64,000 nucleotides of DNA from Cladorhizidae sp. MBARI D1340-BT2 (lineage: Eukaryota > Porifera > Demospongiae > Poecilosclerida > Cladorhizidae): contig JAQNBH010000303.1 of NCBI GenBank assembly GCA_028752905.1, positions 248,001 through 312,000 on the forward strand. The letters are read 5' to 3'. Made by a program: the position numbers and the translations under genes. Below are positions 24,633 through 36,091 of the stretch, piece after piece. Every line of letters begins with the position of its first letter. Position 1 is the stretch's first letter. The notes under the pieces were generated by a model. It saw only the letters and a list, made by a program, of their open reading frames with translations. It was not told where the DNA came from and ran no database searches.

Positions 24633-26090
24633 GTGGTGTTGGTCCAGTGTGTGTCCCCATAGAGCTATGGCCACCTACTTCAACCTGCCTCCACCCAGTG
24701 TGGTGTTGGTCCAGTGTGTGCCCCCTTAGAGCTATGGCCACCTACTTCAACCTGCCTCCACCCAGTGTGGTGTTGGTCCAGTGTGTTTCCCCATAGAGCT
24801 ATGGTCACCTGCTTCAACCTGCCTCCACCCAGTGTAGTGTTGGTCCAGTGTGTGTCCCCATAGAGCTATCGCCATCTGCTTCAACCTGCCTCCACCCAGT
24901 GTGGTGTTGGTCCAGTGTGTGTCCCCATAGAGCTATGGCCACCTACTTCAACCTGCCTCCACCCAGTGTGGTGTTGGTCCAGTGTGTGTCCCCATAGAGC
25001 TATGGCCACCTACTTCAACCTGCCTCCACCCAGTGTGGTGTTGGTCCAGTGTGTGCCCCCTTAGAGCTATGGCCACCTACTTCAACCTGCCTCCACCCAG
25101 TGTAGTGTTGGTCCAGGGTGTGTCCCCATGTAGAGCTATGGCCACCTACTTCAACCTGCCTCCACCCAGTGTGGTGTTGGTCCAGGGTGTGTCCCCATAG
25201 AGCTATGGTCACCTGCTTCAACCTGCCTCCACCCAGTGTAGTGTTGGTCCAGTGTGTGTCCCCATAGAGCTATCGCCATCTGCTTCAACCTGCCTCCACC
25301 CAGTGTGGTGTTGGTCCAGTGTGTGTCCCCATAGAGCTATGGCCACCTACTTCAACCTGCCTCCACCCAGTGTGGTGTTGGTCCAGTGTGTGTCCCCATA
25401 GAGCTATGGCCACCTACTTCAACGTGCCTCCACCCAGTGTGGTGTTGGTCCAGTGTGTTTCCCCATAGAGCTATGGCCACCTACTTCAACCTGCCTCCAC
25501 CCAGTGTGGTGTTGGTCCAGTGTGTGTCCCCATAGAGCTATGGCCACCTACTTCAACCTGCCTCCACCCAGTGTGGTGTTGGTCCAGTGTGTGTCCCCAT
25601 AGAGCTATGGTCACCTACTTCATCAACCTGCCTCTTCCCAGTGTGGTGTTGGTCCAGTGTGTGTCCCCATAGAGCTATGGCCACCTACTTCAACCTGCCT
25701 CCACCCAGTGTGGTGTTGGTCCAGTGTGTGTCCCCATAGAGCTATGGCCACCTACTTCAACCTGCCTCCACCCAGTGTGGTGTTGGTCCAGTGTGTTTCC
25801 CCATAGAGCTATGGCCACCTACTTCAACCTGCCTCCACCCAGTGTGGTGTTGGTCCAGTGTGTGTCCCCATAGAGCTATGGCCACCTACTTCAACCTGCC
25901 TCCACCCAGTGTGGTGTTGGTCCAGTGTGTGTCCCCATAGAGCTATGGTCACCTACTTCATCAACCTGCCTCTTCCCAGTGTGGTGTTGGTCCAGTGTGT
26001 GTCCCCATAGAGCTATGGCCACTTACTTCAACCTGCCTCCACCCAGTGTGGTGTTGGTCCAGTGTGTGTCCCCATAGAGCTATGGCCACC
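24633..26090. repeat. 67-bp minisatellite, about 22 copies
   Basis: The unit contains GTGGTGTTGGTCCAGTGTGT, CCCCATAGAGCTATGG and CTTCAACCTGCCTCCACCCA. The period is 67 bp (for example 24633 to 24700). Multi-unit variants (a CATCAACCTGCC insertion, CGCCATCTGC) recur, which shows block copying. Duplicon C has only four to five copies of the same unit at the same place. Confidence 0.96.
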
Positions 26091-26518
26091 TCCTAGTTAG
26101 TGCCGGGCAGTGCCTAGGGCTGTAGGAACTGCTGCTGGAGTGTTGTGTGGGAGGCCACACTAGGCCAGCCTCATAGAACATGTGGTTTACTCGAGAAGTT
26201 AGCATCCTTTGTGGTGGGTTTACACTACTATTACCTAATTAGCACATCCTTTATGCTGAGGTCAGGTATGCTAGTACTCCACACACTTGTAAGATGTCCA
26301 CCTCACCTGACTCAGCTTCAGCATGGACCATCATTGAGCATGGTGTGCTCCATGTGGGATAGCTCTGGTGCTGGTTGATGTGCGGAGGTGTGCAGACGTT
26401 CCAACCCCCAGAGATGAAAATTAGGGAACCTTCGCCTAAATTAGATTTTGCTTAAATTAGGTAGATTTCTCCCAATTCTTGTGTATAGCTATATAGTTAT
26501 AGTTATAGGGAAAAATGT
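26091..26518. other. Single-copy sequence after array A, partly shared with C
   Basis: The first about 180 bp (TAGTTAGTGCC ... CATAGAACATGTGGTTTAC ... CCTAATTAGCACATCC) match duplicon C at about 63020-63183. The match stops where the piggyBac-like element begins in C. The remainder is unique, with no recognised gene. A 77-codon open frame at 26145-26378 has no family resemblance. Confidence 0.55.
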
Positions 26519-27096
26519 AAATACCTTATTCACTTGAATAGAAGTCGCTCTGAAAGCTGCATTCACACCTAGTTAATTACACTACCGCTCTTGCACACGT
26601 GCAGTTGTTTATCATTAGCTAAGATAGCTTGTCTGCCGAGTTGATCAAGAAATCATTCCGTGCTTGTGGCATCACTGTGAAGGTGGACGGGTCTGAAGAT
26701 GGAGAAATTTAATGCCTCAAAAGTCGATAAAGTAGCAGCTTTAGCTATCCCAGCCATTACACAAGCTACTCACCAGCTGTTGGAAGGAAGTGGCAGCGGT
26801 GGAGAAGATCCATTTGCTTCCCTGGACGAAAAGGATGAAGAACAGATCGAACATAACGAACTCGTTGTAGATAACATTATAGATAACGATAGCAATTCTC
26901 TAGCCAGCTAACTACTACCTACTACCTGCTCAATGTTTGAAATGAAACAATCACAACCACAATGACGCACACAAAAATTGCGTCAGCACAATAGCACACT
27001 GGCTTGGCACTGCGCAAGCGCATTGCTTGAAGATAGCAACTTGATTTGGCTGAAATAAGTACAAGTCGCGACTTCTATTCGAGTGAATACGGTATT
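26519..27096. mobile_element. Internally deleted pogo/Tigger-like element
   Basis: The left end AATACCTTATTCACTTGAAT and the inverted right end (reverse complement AATACCGTATTCACTCGAAT), each extending to AGAAGTCGC, form terminal inverted repeats of about 30 bp with few mismatches. Between them are only about 520 bp, including the last part of a Tigger-type transposase. This looks like a deletion derivative that kept both ends. The flanking target duplication is not clean. Confidence 0.7.
26632..26911 (+). pseudogene. C-terminal fragment of a pogo/Tigger-type transposase
   Basis: In one frame the sequence reads ELIKKSFRACGITVKVDGSE before a stop at about 26710. This is the highly typical end of pogo/Tigger DDE transposases (FKxCGIS...DGSED). 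The protein continues in a second frame from 26699 with AIPAITQATHQLL and an acidic tail DPFASLDEKDEEQIEHNELV, also typical of the family's C-terminus. A one- or two-base shift therefore separates them. The N-terminal DNA-binding domain and the DDE core are missing. The 70-codon ATG frame at 26699-26911 should not be taken as an independent gene. Confidence 0.75.
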
Positions 27097-27172
27097 CATA
27101 AAAAGTGAAATATAATGATAAAATTCACTTCATCCAACTAGAATAAAATCAATGAAATATAACAGCAACAGC
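27097..27172. other. Short AT-rich spacer
   Basis: This AT-rich stretch between the Tigger-like element and the next array has no feature of its own. Confidence 0.5.
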
Positions 27173-27361
27173 AGTATATATATATATATATATATAGGTA
27201 GCAAAATCAATAGGAATAGTATATATATATATATATATATAGGTAGCAAAATCAATAGGAATAGTATATATATATATATATATATATATACATAGGTAGC
27301 AAAATCAATAGGAATAGTATATATATATATATATATATAGGTAGCAAAATCAATAGGAATA

Positions 27362-27396
<35 letters not shown>

Positions 27397-27418
27397 GGTA
27401 GCAAAATCAATAGGAATA

Positions 27419-27467
<49 letters not shown>

Positions 27468-27888
27468 TAGCAAAATCAATAGGAATAGTATATATATATA
27501 TATAGGTAGCAAAATCAATAGGAATAGTATATATATATATATAGGTAGCAAAATCAATAGGAATAGTATATATATATATATATATATAGGTAGCAAAATC
27601 AATAGGAATAGTATATATATATATATATATATATATAGGTAGCAAAATCAATAGGAATAGTATATATATATATATATATATAGGTAGCAAAATCAATAGG
27701 AATAGTATATATATATATATATATATATATATAGGTAGCAAAATCAATAGGAATAGTATATATATATATATATATATATAGGTAGCAAAATCAATAGGAA
27801 TAGTATATATATATATAGGTAGCAAAATCAATAGGAATAGTATATATATATATATATATATATATAGGTAGCAAAATCAATAGGAATA

Positions 27889-27927
<39 letters not shown>

Positions 27928-28137
27928 TAGCAAAATCAATAGGAATAGTATATATATATATATATATATAGGTAGCAAAATCAATAGGAATAGTATATAT
28001 ATATATATATATATATATAGGTAGCAAAATCAATAGGAATAGTATATATATATATATATATATATATAGGTAGCAAAATCAATAGGAATAGTATATATAT
28101 ATATATATATATATAGGTAGCAAAATCAATAGGAATA

Positions 28138-28172
<35 letters not shown>

Positions 28173-28192
28173 TAGCAAAATCAATAGGAATA

Positions 28193-28231
<39 letters not shown>

Positions 28232-28251
28232 TAGCAAAATCAATAGGAATA

Positions 28252-28296
<45 letters not shown>

Positions 28297-28547
28297 TAGC
28301 AAAATCAATAGGAATAGTATATATATATATATAGGTAGCAAAATCAATAGGAATAGTATATATATATATATATATATATATAGGTAGCAAAATCAATAGG
28401 AATAGTATATATATATATATATATATATATAGGTAGCAAAATCAATAGGAATAGTATATATATATATATATATATAGGTAGCAAAATCAATAGGAATAGT
28501 ATATATATATATATATATATATATAGGTAGCAAAATCAATAGGAATA

Positions 28548-28584
<37 letters not shown>

Positions 28585-28847
28585 TAGCAAAATCAATAGG
28601 AATAGTATATATATATATATATATATATATAGGTAGCAAAATCAATAGGAATAGTATATATATATATATATATATATATATAGGTAGCAAAATCAATAGG
28701 AATAGTATATATATATATATATATATATAGGTAGCAAAATCAATAGGAATAGTATATATATATATATATATATAGGTAGCAAAATCAATAGGAATAGTAT
28801 ATATATATATATATATATATATATAGGTAGCAAAATCAATAGGAATA

Positions 28848-28882
<35 letters not shown>

Positions 28883-28902
28883 TAGCAAAATCAATAGGAA
28901 TA

Positions 28903-28939
<37 letters not shown>

Positions 28940-28996
28940 TAGCAAAATCAATAGGAATAGTATATATATATATAGGTAGCAAAATCAATAGGAATA

Positions 28997-29029
<33 letters not shown>

Positions 29030-29049
29030 TAGCAAAATCAATAGGAATA

Positions 29050-29084
<35 letters not shown>

Positions 29085-29966
29085 TAGCAAAATCAATAGG
29101 AATAGTATATATATATATATATATAGGTAGCAAAATCAATAGGAATAGTATATATATATATATATATATATATAGGTAGCAAAATCAATAGGAATAGTAT
29201 ATATATATATATATATATATAGGTAGCAAAATCAATAGGAATAGTATATATATATATATATATATAGGTAGCAAAATCAATAGGAATAGTATATATATAT
29301 ATATATATATATATAGGTAGCAAAATCAATAGGAATAGTATATATATATATATATATATATATATAGGTAGCAAAATCAATAGGAATAGTATATATATAT
29401 ATAGGTAGCAAAATCAATAGGAATAGTATATATATATATATATATATAGGTAGCAAAATCAATAGGAATAGTATATATATATATATATATATATATAGGT
29501 AGCAAAATCAATAGGAATAGTATATATATATATATATATAGGTAGCAAAATCAATAGGAATAGTATATATATATATATATATATAGGTAGCAAAATCAAT
29601 AGGAATAGTATATATATATATATATATATAGGTAGCAAAATCAATAGGAATAGTATATATATATATATATATATATAGGTAGGAAAATCAATAGGAATAG
29701 TATATATATATATATATATATATATATAGGTAGCAAAATCAATAGGAATAGTATATATATATATATATATATATATATAGGTAGCAAAATCAATAGGAAT
29801 AGTATATATATATATATATATATATATATAGGTAGGAAAATCAATAGGAATAGTATATATATATATATATATATAGGTAGCAAAATCAATAGGAATAGTA
29901 TATATATATATATATATATATATAGGTAGCAAAATCAATAGGAATAGTATATATATACATGTATAA
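27173..29966. repeat. Compound array: 23-bp core plus variable (TA)n, about 55-60 units
   Basis: An almost invariant core, GGTAGCAAAATCAATAGGAA followed by TAG, alternates with TA runs of roughly 10 to 45 bases. A few cores carry GGTAGGAAAATC or a preceding CATAGG. Core conservation with changing TA length shows that whole units are copied while the TA runs slip. The alternating Tyr/Ile open frames on minus are artefacts. Confidence 0.97.
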
Positions 29967-30408
29967 CGGAACAGCAACATTGGCTCAACTCGGCATAAGA
30001 GCCGATCAGAAAGGGATATTTACTCACCCAATCTTTGCTCTATCTTGTTTTTAATATTTCTTCTTCTTTGTTTAAAGGAAGAGACACTACTAACACTAAC
30101 ACTAACAGTGCTGATTTCTAATTCCGTTTCTTCCTCGCTACTTGAACTTCCGCTTTCTCTTAGTCTCTTAGTGCCATTTTTGATTTCCTCCAGGGTTCAA
30201 AGTCCGCATACAACTGCCACGGTCGCGGTGATTGTGAGGAAAGAACAGCAGTCTGTAGGATTTGTGATAGTCTATGAATTTGTGGATTTCTGTTAGCTGC
30301 TAGTCTCTGGATTTTTAAAAATCGGGAGAATTTTATGAAAATCGGGAGATCGGGAGATTGGTCCAAATTCGGGAGACTCCCCCAAAAATCGGAAGGGTTG
30401 GAACGGAT
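29967..30408. other. Single-copy segment with a possible minus-strand exon
   Basis: On the minus strand a frame reads KNGTKRLRESGSSSSEEETE, then a Ser/Val-rich part and FKQRRRNIKNKIEQRLG, ending at a good splice donor (GTGAGTAA) at about 30016-30024. An upstream stop and a frame change at the ATG (about 30180) argue for decay. To the right, a run of CGGGAG motifs (30320-30390) leads into the 39-bp array. No family is recognised. Confidence 0.3.
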
Positions 30409-32757
30409 GTGTGTGTCTAGTGAATAATCTTCTAGTGAGGGCATGGTGGGTGTGTCTAGTGAATAATCTTCTAGTGAGGGCATGATGGGTGTGTCTAGTG
30501 AATAATCTTCTAGTGAGGGCATGATGGGTGTGTCTAGTGAATAATCTTATAGTGAGGGCATGATGGGTGTGTCTAGTGAATAATCTTCTAGTGAGGGCAT
30601 GGTGGGTGTGTCTAGTGAATAATCTTCTAGTGAGGGCATGATGGGTGTGTCTAGTGAATAATCTTCTAGTGAGGGCATGATGGGTGTGTCTAGTGAATAA
30701 TCTTCTAGTGAGGGCATGATGGGTGTGTCTAGTGAATAATCTTCTAGTGAGGGCATGGTGGGTGTGTCTAGTGAATAATCTTCTAGTGAGGGCATGATGG
30801 GTGTGTCTAGTGAATAATCTTCTAGTGAGGGCATGATGGGTGTGTCTAGTGAATAATCTTCTAGTGAGGGCATGATGGATGTGTCTAGTGAATAATCTTC
30901 TAGTGAGGGCATGATGGATGTGTCTAGTGAATAATCTTCTAGTGAGGGCATGATGGGTGTGTCTAGTGAATAATCTTCTAGTGAGGGCATGGTGGGTGTG
31001 TCTAGTGAATAATCTTCTAGTGAGGGCATGGTGGGTGTGTCTAGTGAATAATCTTCTAGTGAGGGCATGGTGGGTGTGTCTAGCGAATAATCTTCTAGTG
31101 AGGGCATGATGGGTGTGTCTAGTGAATAATCTTCTAGTGAGGGCATGGTGGGTGTGTCTAGTGAATAATCTTCTAGTGAGGGCATGATGGGTGTGTCTAG
31201 TGAATAATCTTCTAGTGAGGGCATGATGGGTGTGTCTAGTGAATAATCTTCTAGTGAGGGCATGATGGATGTGTCTAGTGAATAATCTTCTAGTGAGGGC
31301 ATGATGGATGTGTCTAGTGAATAATCTTCTAGTGAGGGCATGATGGGTGTGTCTAGTGAATAATCTTCTAGTGAGGGCATGGTTGGTGTGTCTAGTGAAT
31401 AATCTTCTAGTGAGGGCATGGTGGGTGTGTCTAGTGAATAATCTTCTAGTGAGGGCATGATGGGTGTGTCTAGTGAATAATCTTCTAGTGAGGGCATGAT
31501 AGGTGTGTCTAGTGAATAATCTTCTAGTGAGGGCATGATGGGTGTGTCTAGTGAATAATCTTCTAGTGAGGGCATGATGGGTGTGTCTAGTGAATAATCT
31601 TCTAGTGAGGGCATGGTGGGTGTGTCTAGTGAATAATCTTCTAGTGAGGGCATGATGGGTGTGTCTAGTGAATAATCTTCTAGTGAGGGCATGGTGGGTG
31701 TGTCTAGTGAATAATCTTCTAGTGAGGGCATGATGGGTGTGTCTAGTGAATAATCTTCTAGTGAGGGCATGATGGGTGTGTCTAGTGAATAATCTTCTAG
31801 TGAGGACATGGTGGGTGTGTCTAGTGAATAATCTTCTAGTGAGGGCATGATGGGTGTGTCTAGTGAATAATATTCTAGTGAGGGCATGGTGGGTGTGTCT
31901 AGTGAATAATCTTCTAGTGAGGGCATGATGGGTGTGTCTAGTGAATAATCTTCTAGTGAGGGCATGATGGGTGTGTCTAGTGAATAATCTACTAGTGAGG
32001 GCATGATGGGTGTGTCTAGTGAATAATCTACTAGTGAGGGCATGATGGGTGTGTCTAGTGAATAATCTACTAGTGAAGGCATGGTGGGTGTGTCTAGTGA
32101 ATAATCTTCTAGTGAGGGCATGATGGGTGTGTCTAGTGAATAATCTTCTAGTGAGGGCATGGTGGGTGTGTCTAGTGACTAATCGTCTAGTGAGGGCATG
32201 GTGGGTGTGTCTAGTGAATAATCTTCTAGTGAGGGCATGGTGGGTGTGTCTAGTGAATAATCTTCTAGTGAGGGCATGGTGGGTGTGTCTAGTGAATAAT
32301 CTTCTAGTGAGGGCATGGTGGGTGTGTCTAGTGAATAATCTTCTAGTGAGGGCATGATGGGTGTGTCTAGTGAATAATCTTCTAGTGAGGGCATGATGGG
32401 TGTGTCTAGTGAATAATCTTCTAGTGAGGGCATGATAGGTGTGTCTAGTGAATAATCTTCTAGTGAGGGCATGGTGGGTGTGTCTAGTGAATAATCTTCT
32501 AGTGAGGGCATGGTGGGTGTGTCTAGTGAATAATCTTCTAGTGAGGGCATGGTGGGTGTGTCTAGTGAATAATCTTCTAGTGAGGGTATGATGGGTGTGT
32601 CTAGTGAATAATCTTCTAGTGAGGGCATGATAGGTGTGTCTAGTGAATAATCTTCTAGTGAGGGCATGATGGGTGTGTCTAGTGAATAATCTTCTAGTGA
32701 GGGCATGGTGGGTGTGTCTAGTGAATAATCTTCTAGTGAGGGCATGAGGGGTGTGTC
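30409..32757. repeat. 39-bp minisatellite, about 60 units
   Basis: The unit contains GTGTGTCTAGTGAATAATCT and TCTAGTGAGGGCATGATGG. The main variants are GATGG/GGTGG, plus GATGGAT and CTACTAG. A pair of GATGGAT units at 30871 recurs at 31261, exactly 390 bp (ten units) later, which shows a higher-order repeat. A 13-codon periodic frame on minus (MPSLEDYSLDTPI) is open only because 39 is a multiple of three. Confidence 0.97.
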
Positions 32758-32760
32758 ATA

Positions 32761-32950
32761 GATTCTGCACACTTCATGGTATGGACTTGATATATAGCTC
32801 AAAAGATAGGTCTCTCTGTGTGCTTTCTCTTGACTAAAACATGTTGCATGGGTATAGCTCCATAAAGAGTTTTAGTATCAAGAGGGAGCACACAGAGAGA
32901 CCTATCTATTGAGCTATATATCAAGTCCATACAGTGAAGTGTGCAGAATC
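32761..32950. repeat. Large palindrome: about 80-bp arms, 28-bp loop
   Basis: The left arm 32761-32840 (GATTCTGCACACTTCATGGT ... TCTTGACTAAAAC) is the inverted copy of the right arm 32869-32950 (GTTTTAGTATCAAGAG ... GTGAAGTGTGCAGAATC), with a few mismatches. The right arm belongs to the duplicon left flank. In duplicon A the equivalent left arm is absent. The DNA could form a long cruciform. Confidence 0.93.
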
Positions 32951-33165
32951 AATGGAGGTCCAAAGTGGTATAATCACAGTAGTTTAACACTTTGCCCACT
33001 TATTCATTTCTGGAGAAGTATGCAATGAAGTGGGCGGCTAAAAGTATCGTAACTCAAGAATGGTTGACAATAATGAGCTAAAGCTTGAAATGCAGTTAGT
33101 ATAATAGTGAAGCTAGTGAATGGCGAAGGACAAAGATTAGAATATATATAGTGGTCTATTCCACA
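32951..33165. repeat. Duplicon B left flank
   Basis: This continues the homology to 20400-20633 (AAGTGGGCGGCTAAAAGTAT, CTCAAGAATGGTTGACAATA) up to the start of array B. Small indels separate the two copies. It holds no gene. Confidence 0.9.
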
Positions 33166-34451
33166 TGGAGAATGACTAGGGTTAGGGCTTGGACAATGAC
33201 TAGGGTTAGGGCTTGGACCATGACTAGGGTTAGGGCTTGGACAATGACTAGGGTTAGGGCTTGGACAATGACTAGGGTTAGGGCTTGGACAATGACTAGG
33301 GTTAGGGCTTGGACCATGGCTAGGGTTAGGGCTTGGACCATGACTAGGGTTAGGGCTTGGACAATGACTAGGGTTAGGGCCTGGGCAATGACTAGGGTTA
33401 GGGCTTGGACAATGACTAGGGTTAGGGCTTGGACAATGACTAGGGTTAGGGCTTGGACAATGACTATGGTTAGGGCTTGGACAATGACTAGGGTTAGGGC
33501 TTGGACAATGACTAGGGTTAGGGCTTGGACAATGACTAGGGTTAGGGCTTGGACCATGACTAGGGTAAGGGCTTGGACAATGACTAGGGTTAGGGCTTGG
33601 ACAATGACTAGGGTTAGGACTTGGACAATGACTAGGGTTAGGGCTTGGACAATGACTAGGGTTAGGGCTTGGACATTGACTAGGGTTAGGGCTTGGACAA
33701 TGACTAGGGTTAGGGCTTGGACCATGACTAGGGTTAGGGCTTGGACCATGACTAGGGTTAGGGCTTGGACAATGACTAGGGTTAGGGCTTGGACAATGAC
33801 TAGGGTTAGGGCTTGGACCATGACTAGGGTAAGGGCTTGGACAATGACTAGGGTTAGGGCTTGGACAATGACTAGGGTTAGGACTTGGACAATGACTAGG
33901 GTTAGGGCTTGGACAATGACTAGGGTTAGGGCTTGGACAATGACTAGGGTTAGGGCTTGGACCATGACTAGGGTTAGGGCTTGGACAATGACTAGGGTTA
34001 GGGCTTGGACCATGACTAGGGTTAGGGCTTGGACCATGACTAGGGTTAGGGCTTGGACAATGACTAGGGTTAGGGCTTGGACCATGGCTAGGGTTAGGGC
34101 TTGGACAATGACTAGGCTTGGACCATGACTAGGGTTAGGGCTTGGACCATGACTAGGGTTAGGGCTTGGACCATGACTAGGGTTAGGGCTTGGACCATGA
34201 CTAGGGTTAGGGCTTGGACCATGACTAGGGTTAGGGCTTGGACCATGACTAGGGTTAGGGCTTGGACCATGACTAGGGTTAGGGCTTGGACCATGACTAG
34301 GGTTAGGGCTTGGACAATGACTAGTGTTAGGGCTTGGACCATGACTAGGGTTAGGGCTTGGACCATGACTAGGGTTAGGGCTTGGACAATGACTAGGGTT
34401 AGGGCTTGGACCATGACTAGGGTTAGGGCTTGGAAAATGATTAGAGTTAGG
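33166..34451. repeat. Telomere-like 24-bp array B, about 54 units
   Basis: Units are CTAGGG, TTAGGG, CTTGGA, CAATGA or CCATGA, almost all 24 bp. A set of variants (GGTAAGGGC, then GGACTTGG) at 33561 recurs at 33825, which is 264 bp or eleven units. One truncated unit at 34114 (GACTAGGCTTGG) shifts the frame and splits the long artefactual open frames. Confidence 0.97.
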
Positions 34452-34564
34452 ATTTGGAGGATCAGGGCCAAGGGATTGGCTAGGGCTAGGGCAATGGCTA
34501 GAGTTACATGTGAATGGGATTAAGGCAAGTATGTCCTCCATTCTTGATTCTTAAAATCTTATAG
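34452..34564. repeat. Right border of array B
   Basis: The border starts GGATTTGGAGGATCAGGGCC, passes through GGCTAGGGCTAGGGCAATGG and ends with GAATGGGATTAAGGCAAG, homologous to the borders of arrays A and C. Confidence 0.88.
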
Positions 34565-34932
34565 TATAGTCAATTGGTCAATTGGGGTAAAAAAAGCCGT
34601 TTCCCTTAACTTCACCTTTTAAGAGCCAGAGTAAAGGATTTACTAAAAACACATGTGCCATCCTCTAGTACTTTACTATCAAATGATGACTAACATAAAT
34701 AAAATATCCTCTGTCCTATAATGATAAAAATATGGTGGCTTTTTTTTACACTATGAAAGGGGTTAAAAAAATCCGGTTCGGGGTAAAAAAAACCCACTCC
34801 TTTAAAAATATCCTAAAAGATAAAATCAAATGTAATTACTTCAATATTTTATCAATTGAATATTTTTTCATTAAAATTTGTTCCAATAGTTCAGTAAATA
34901 GTACAGTAATGGTTTACAGTTGGTGCATTTTC

Positions 34933-35188
34933 TTAATTGAAAATGTTTATCACTTTTTCTTCACACTCAAACTTCAGCAGTGCCTTCCCTCGACTAACTG
35001 TTTCCACTACTGGCTGAACAGGGCCATACATGCAACCATCCACTGCTACTATCTCCACATCTTCCTGCTTTGGCCAATCATAGAAAATGCGTGTTGAGTC
35101 TGTGCTTCACTCTCTTTTTTGGAAGGAAGGTGAAGTGGGATCAGCATCTTCGTCATCACTGAAAACTTTTGATAAGTCCATGTACCAT
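34933..35188 (-). pseudogene. Unrecognised coding remnant, copy B
   Basis: This is the same minus-strand remnant as in A and C. The second frame is intact (FYDWPKQEDVEIVAVDG through CEEKVINIFN and stop). The first frame is damaged by an added base (GGACTTATC for GGACTATC) and a 10-bp deletion next to the homopolymer, and it stops after about eleven codons. This pattern suggests decay after duplication. Confidence 0.38.
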
Positions 35189-35246
35189 TGATAATCAATG
35201 ACTAAAGTTGGATTATTCATATTCAGTTACTCACATTATATATGTA

Positions 35247-35506
35247 TAGGATAGCCTATACAAAAGAGTCAGTTATGCGCCTATGTAACCTCCGAGTTTG
35301 CGGTTACCCCGAGGCGAAGCCGAGGAATGTAACAGAAAACGAGTAGGTTACACTGGCGCATAACTGACTCTTTTGTACAGGCTATCTTACTTATACTACA
35401 TTGCGCACGCGCTAAACTACATGCGGTTAAAAGTGTAGGTTACGTGCCTATGTAACCTATAGTTATTAACCAATCAGATTAGCCACAGATCATGTGATGT
35501 AGTATA
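35247..35506. mobile_element. MITE-like insertion found only in duplicon B
   Basis: Compared with A and C, about 260 bp are inserted at an AT-rich site. It holds a 42-bp inverted repeat (35250-35291 and 35345-35386, GATAGCCTATACAAAAGAGT ...) with two or three mismatches. The 53-bp loop contains its own hairpin CGAGGCGAAGCCGAGG. TTATACTACA (35390) and its inverse TGTAGTATAA (35498) lie in the right part. No protein is encoded. The structure suggests a non-autonomous foldback/MITE element; exact ends are uncertain. Confidence 0.6.
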
Positions 35507-36091
35507 AATACTATCATTCTGTCCATCAGAATGATATAGTCCATATAGGTACCATTGACTAGGTGGTTTGGTTTATTCATATTCAAATAATTCATATTAC
35601 TCACAATTATGCTCTAACTCACAAATTAGCATGACTGGAGAAGAAAAAATGAAAATATAGTACTTGAAAAAAAGACTAGAAAAAAATTGCAAAAAAACAG
35701 TTGGCTTTTTTTACCCCGAGTGACCAAAAATATCTGGGGTAAAAAAAAGCCGGTCTAAAAAACACTAAAATATCAATTTTTTTTGGATAAACCATTTAGT
35801 AACTATTTTCTTTTGGCTAGCGTTCATAATTTACTACTAATCTACCCAAAAGTTCAGGTGAGTCAGAAAAAAGTTAATTTCTGGTATTTTCTACATGTTT
35901 AGGTTCTTTATTTTGTCATGTCCTCCATGTCAATATTTTTATACAAAAACACACATTAATGAAAAGTCCATTAAAAGTACTAGACAGATCAAGGATTGCT
36001 TAAATTCTTAAAGCAATTGTGTCTTCCCCAGACCCCTGGTCTTTTTTACCCCAACTTCCCTCCAGGCTTTTTTTTTTTTACCCCAATTGAC

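Larger units (their letters stand above)
34565..36091. mobile_element. Candidate TIR transposon, copy B
   Basis: Left end TATAGTCAATTGG with an extra TCAATTGG repeat, and a right end CCAATTGAC that has lost the outermost bases. Subterminal GGGGTAAAAAAAACCC and GGGGTAAAAAAAAGCCGG motifs are clearest here. B is the longest copy because a MITE-like element (35247-35506) has inserted. B is more diverged from A and C than they are from each other in the right half. Confidence 0.45.

Noticed and set aside
25015..25221. Open frames crossing the 67-bp array
   Set aside because: They are repeat translations on both strands, and 67 is not a multiple of three, so they break within three units.
26699..26911. 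A stand-alone 70-residue acidic protein gene
   Set aside because: The sequence is the frame-shifted tail of a Tigger-type transposase directly following the family's typical C-terminal motif in the neighbouring frame.
27173..29966. CRISPR-like constant repeat with variable spacers
   Set aside because: The variable parts are only TA runs of changing length, so this is a slippage-prone satellite, not an acquired-spacer array.
30547..32802. Open frames repeating MPSLEDYSLDTPI
   Set aside because: They are the exact 13-codon translation of the 39-bp minisatellite, with no unique start domain or signal. Period artefact.
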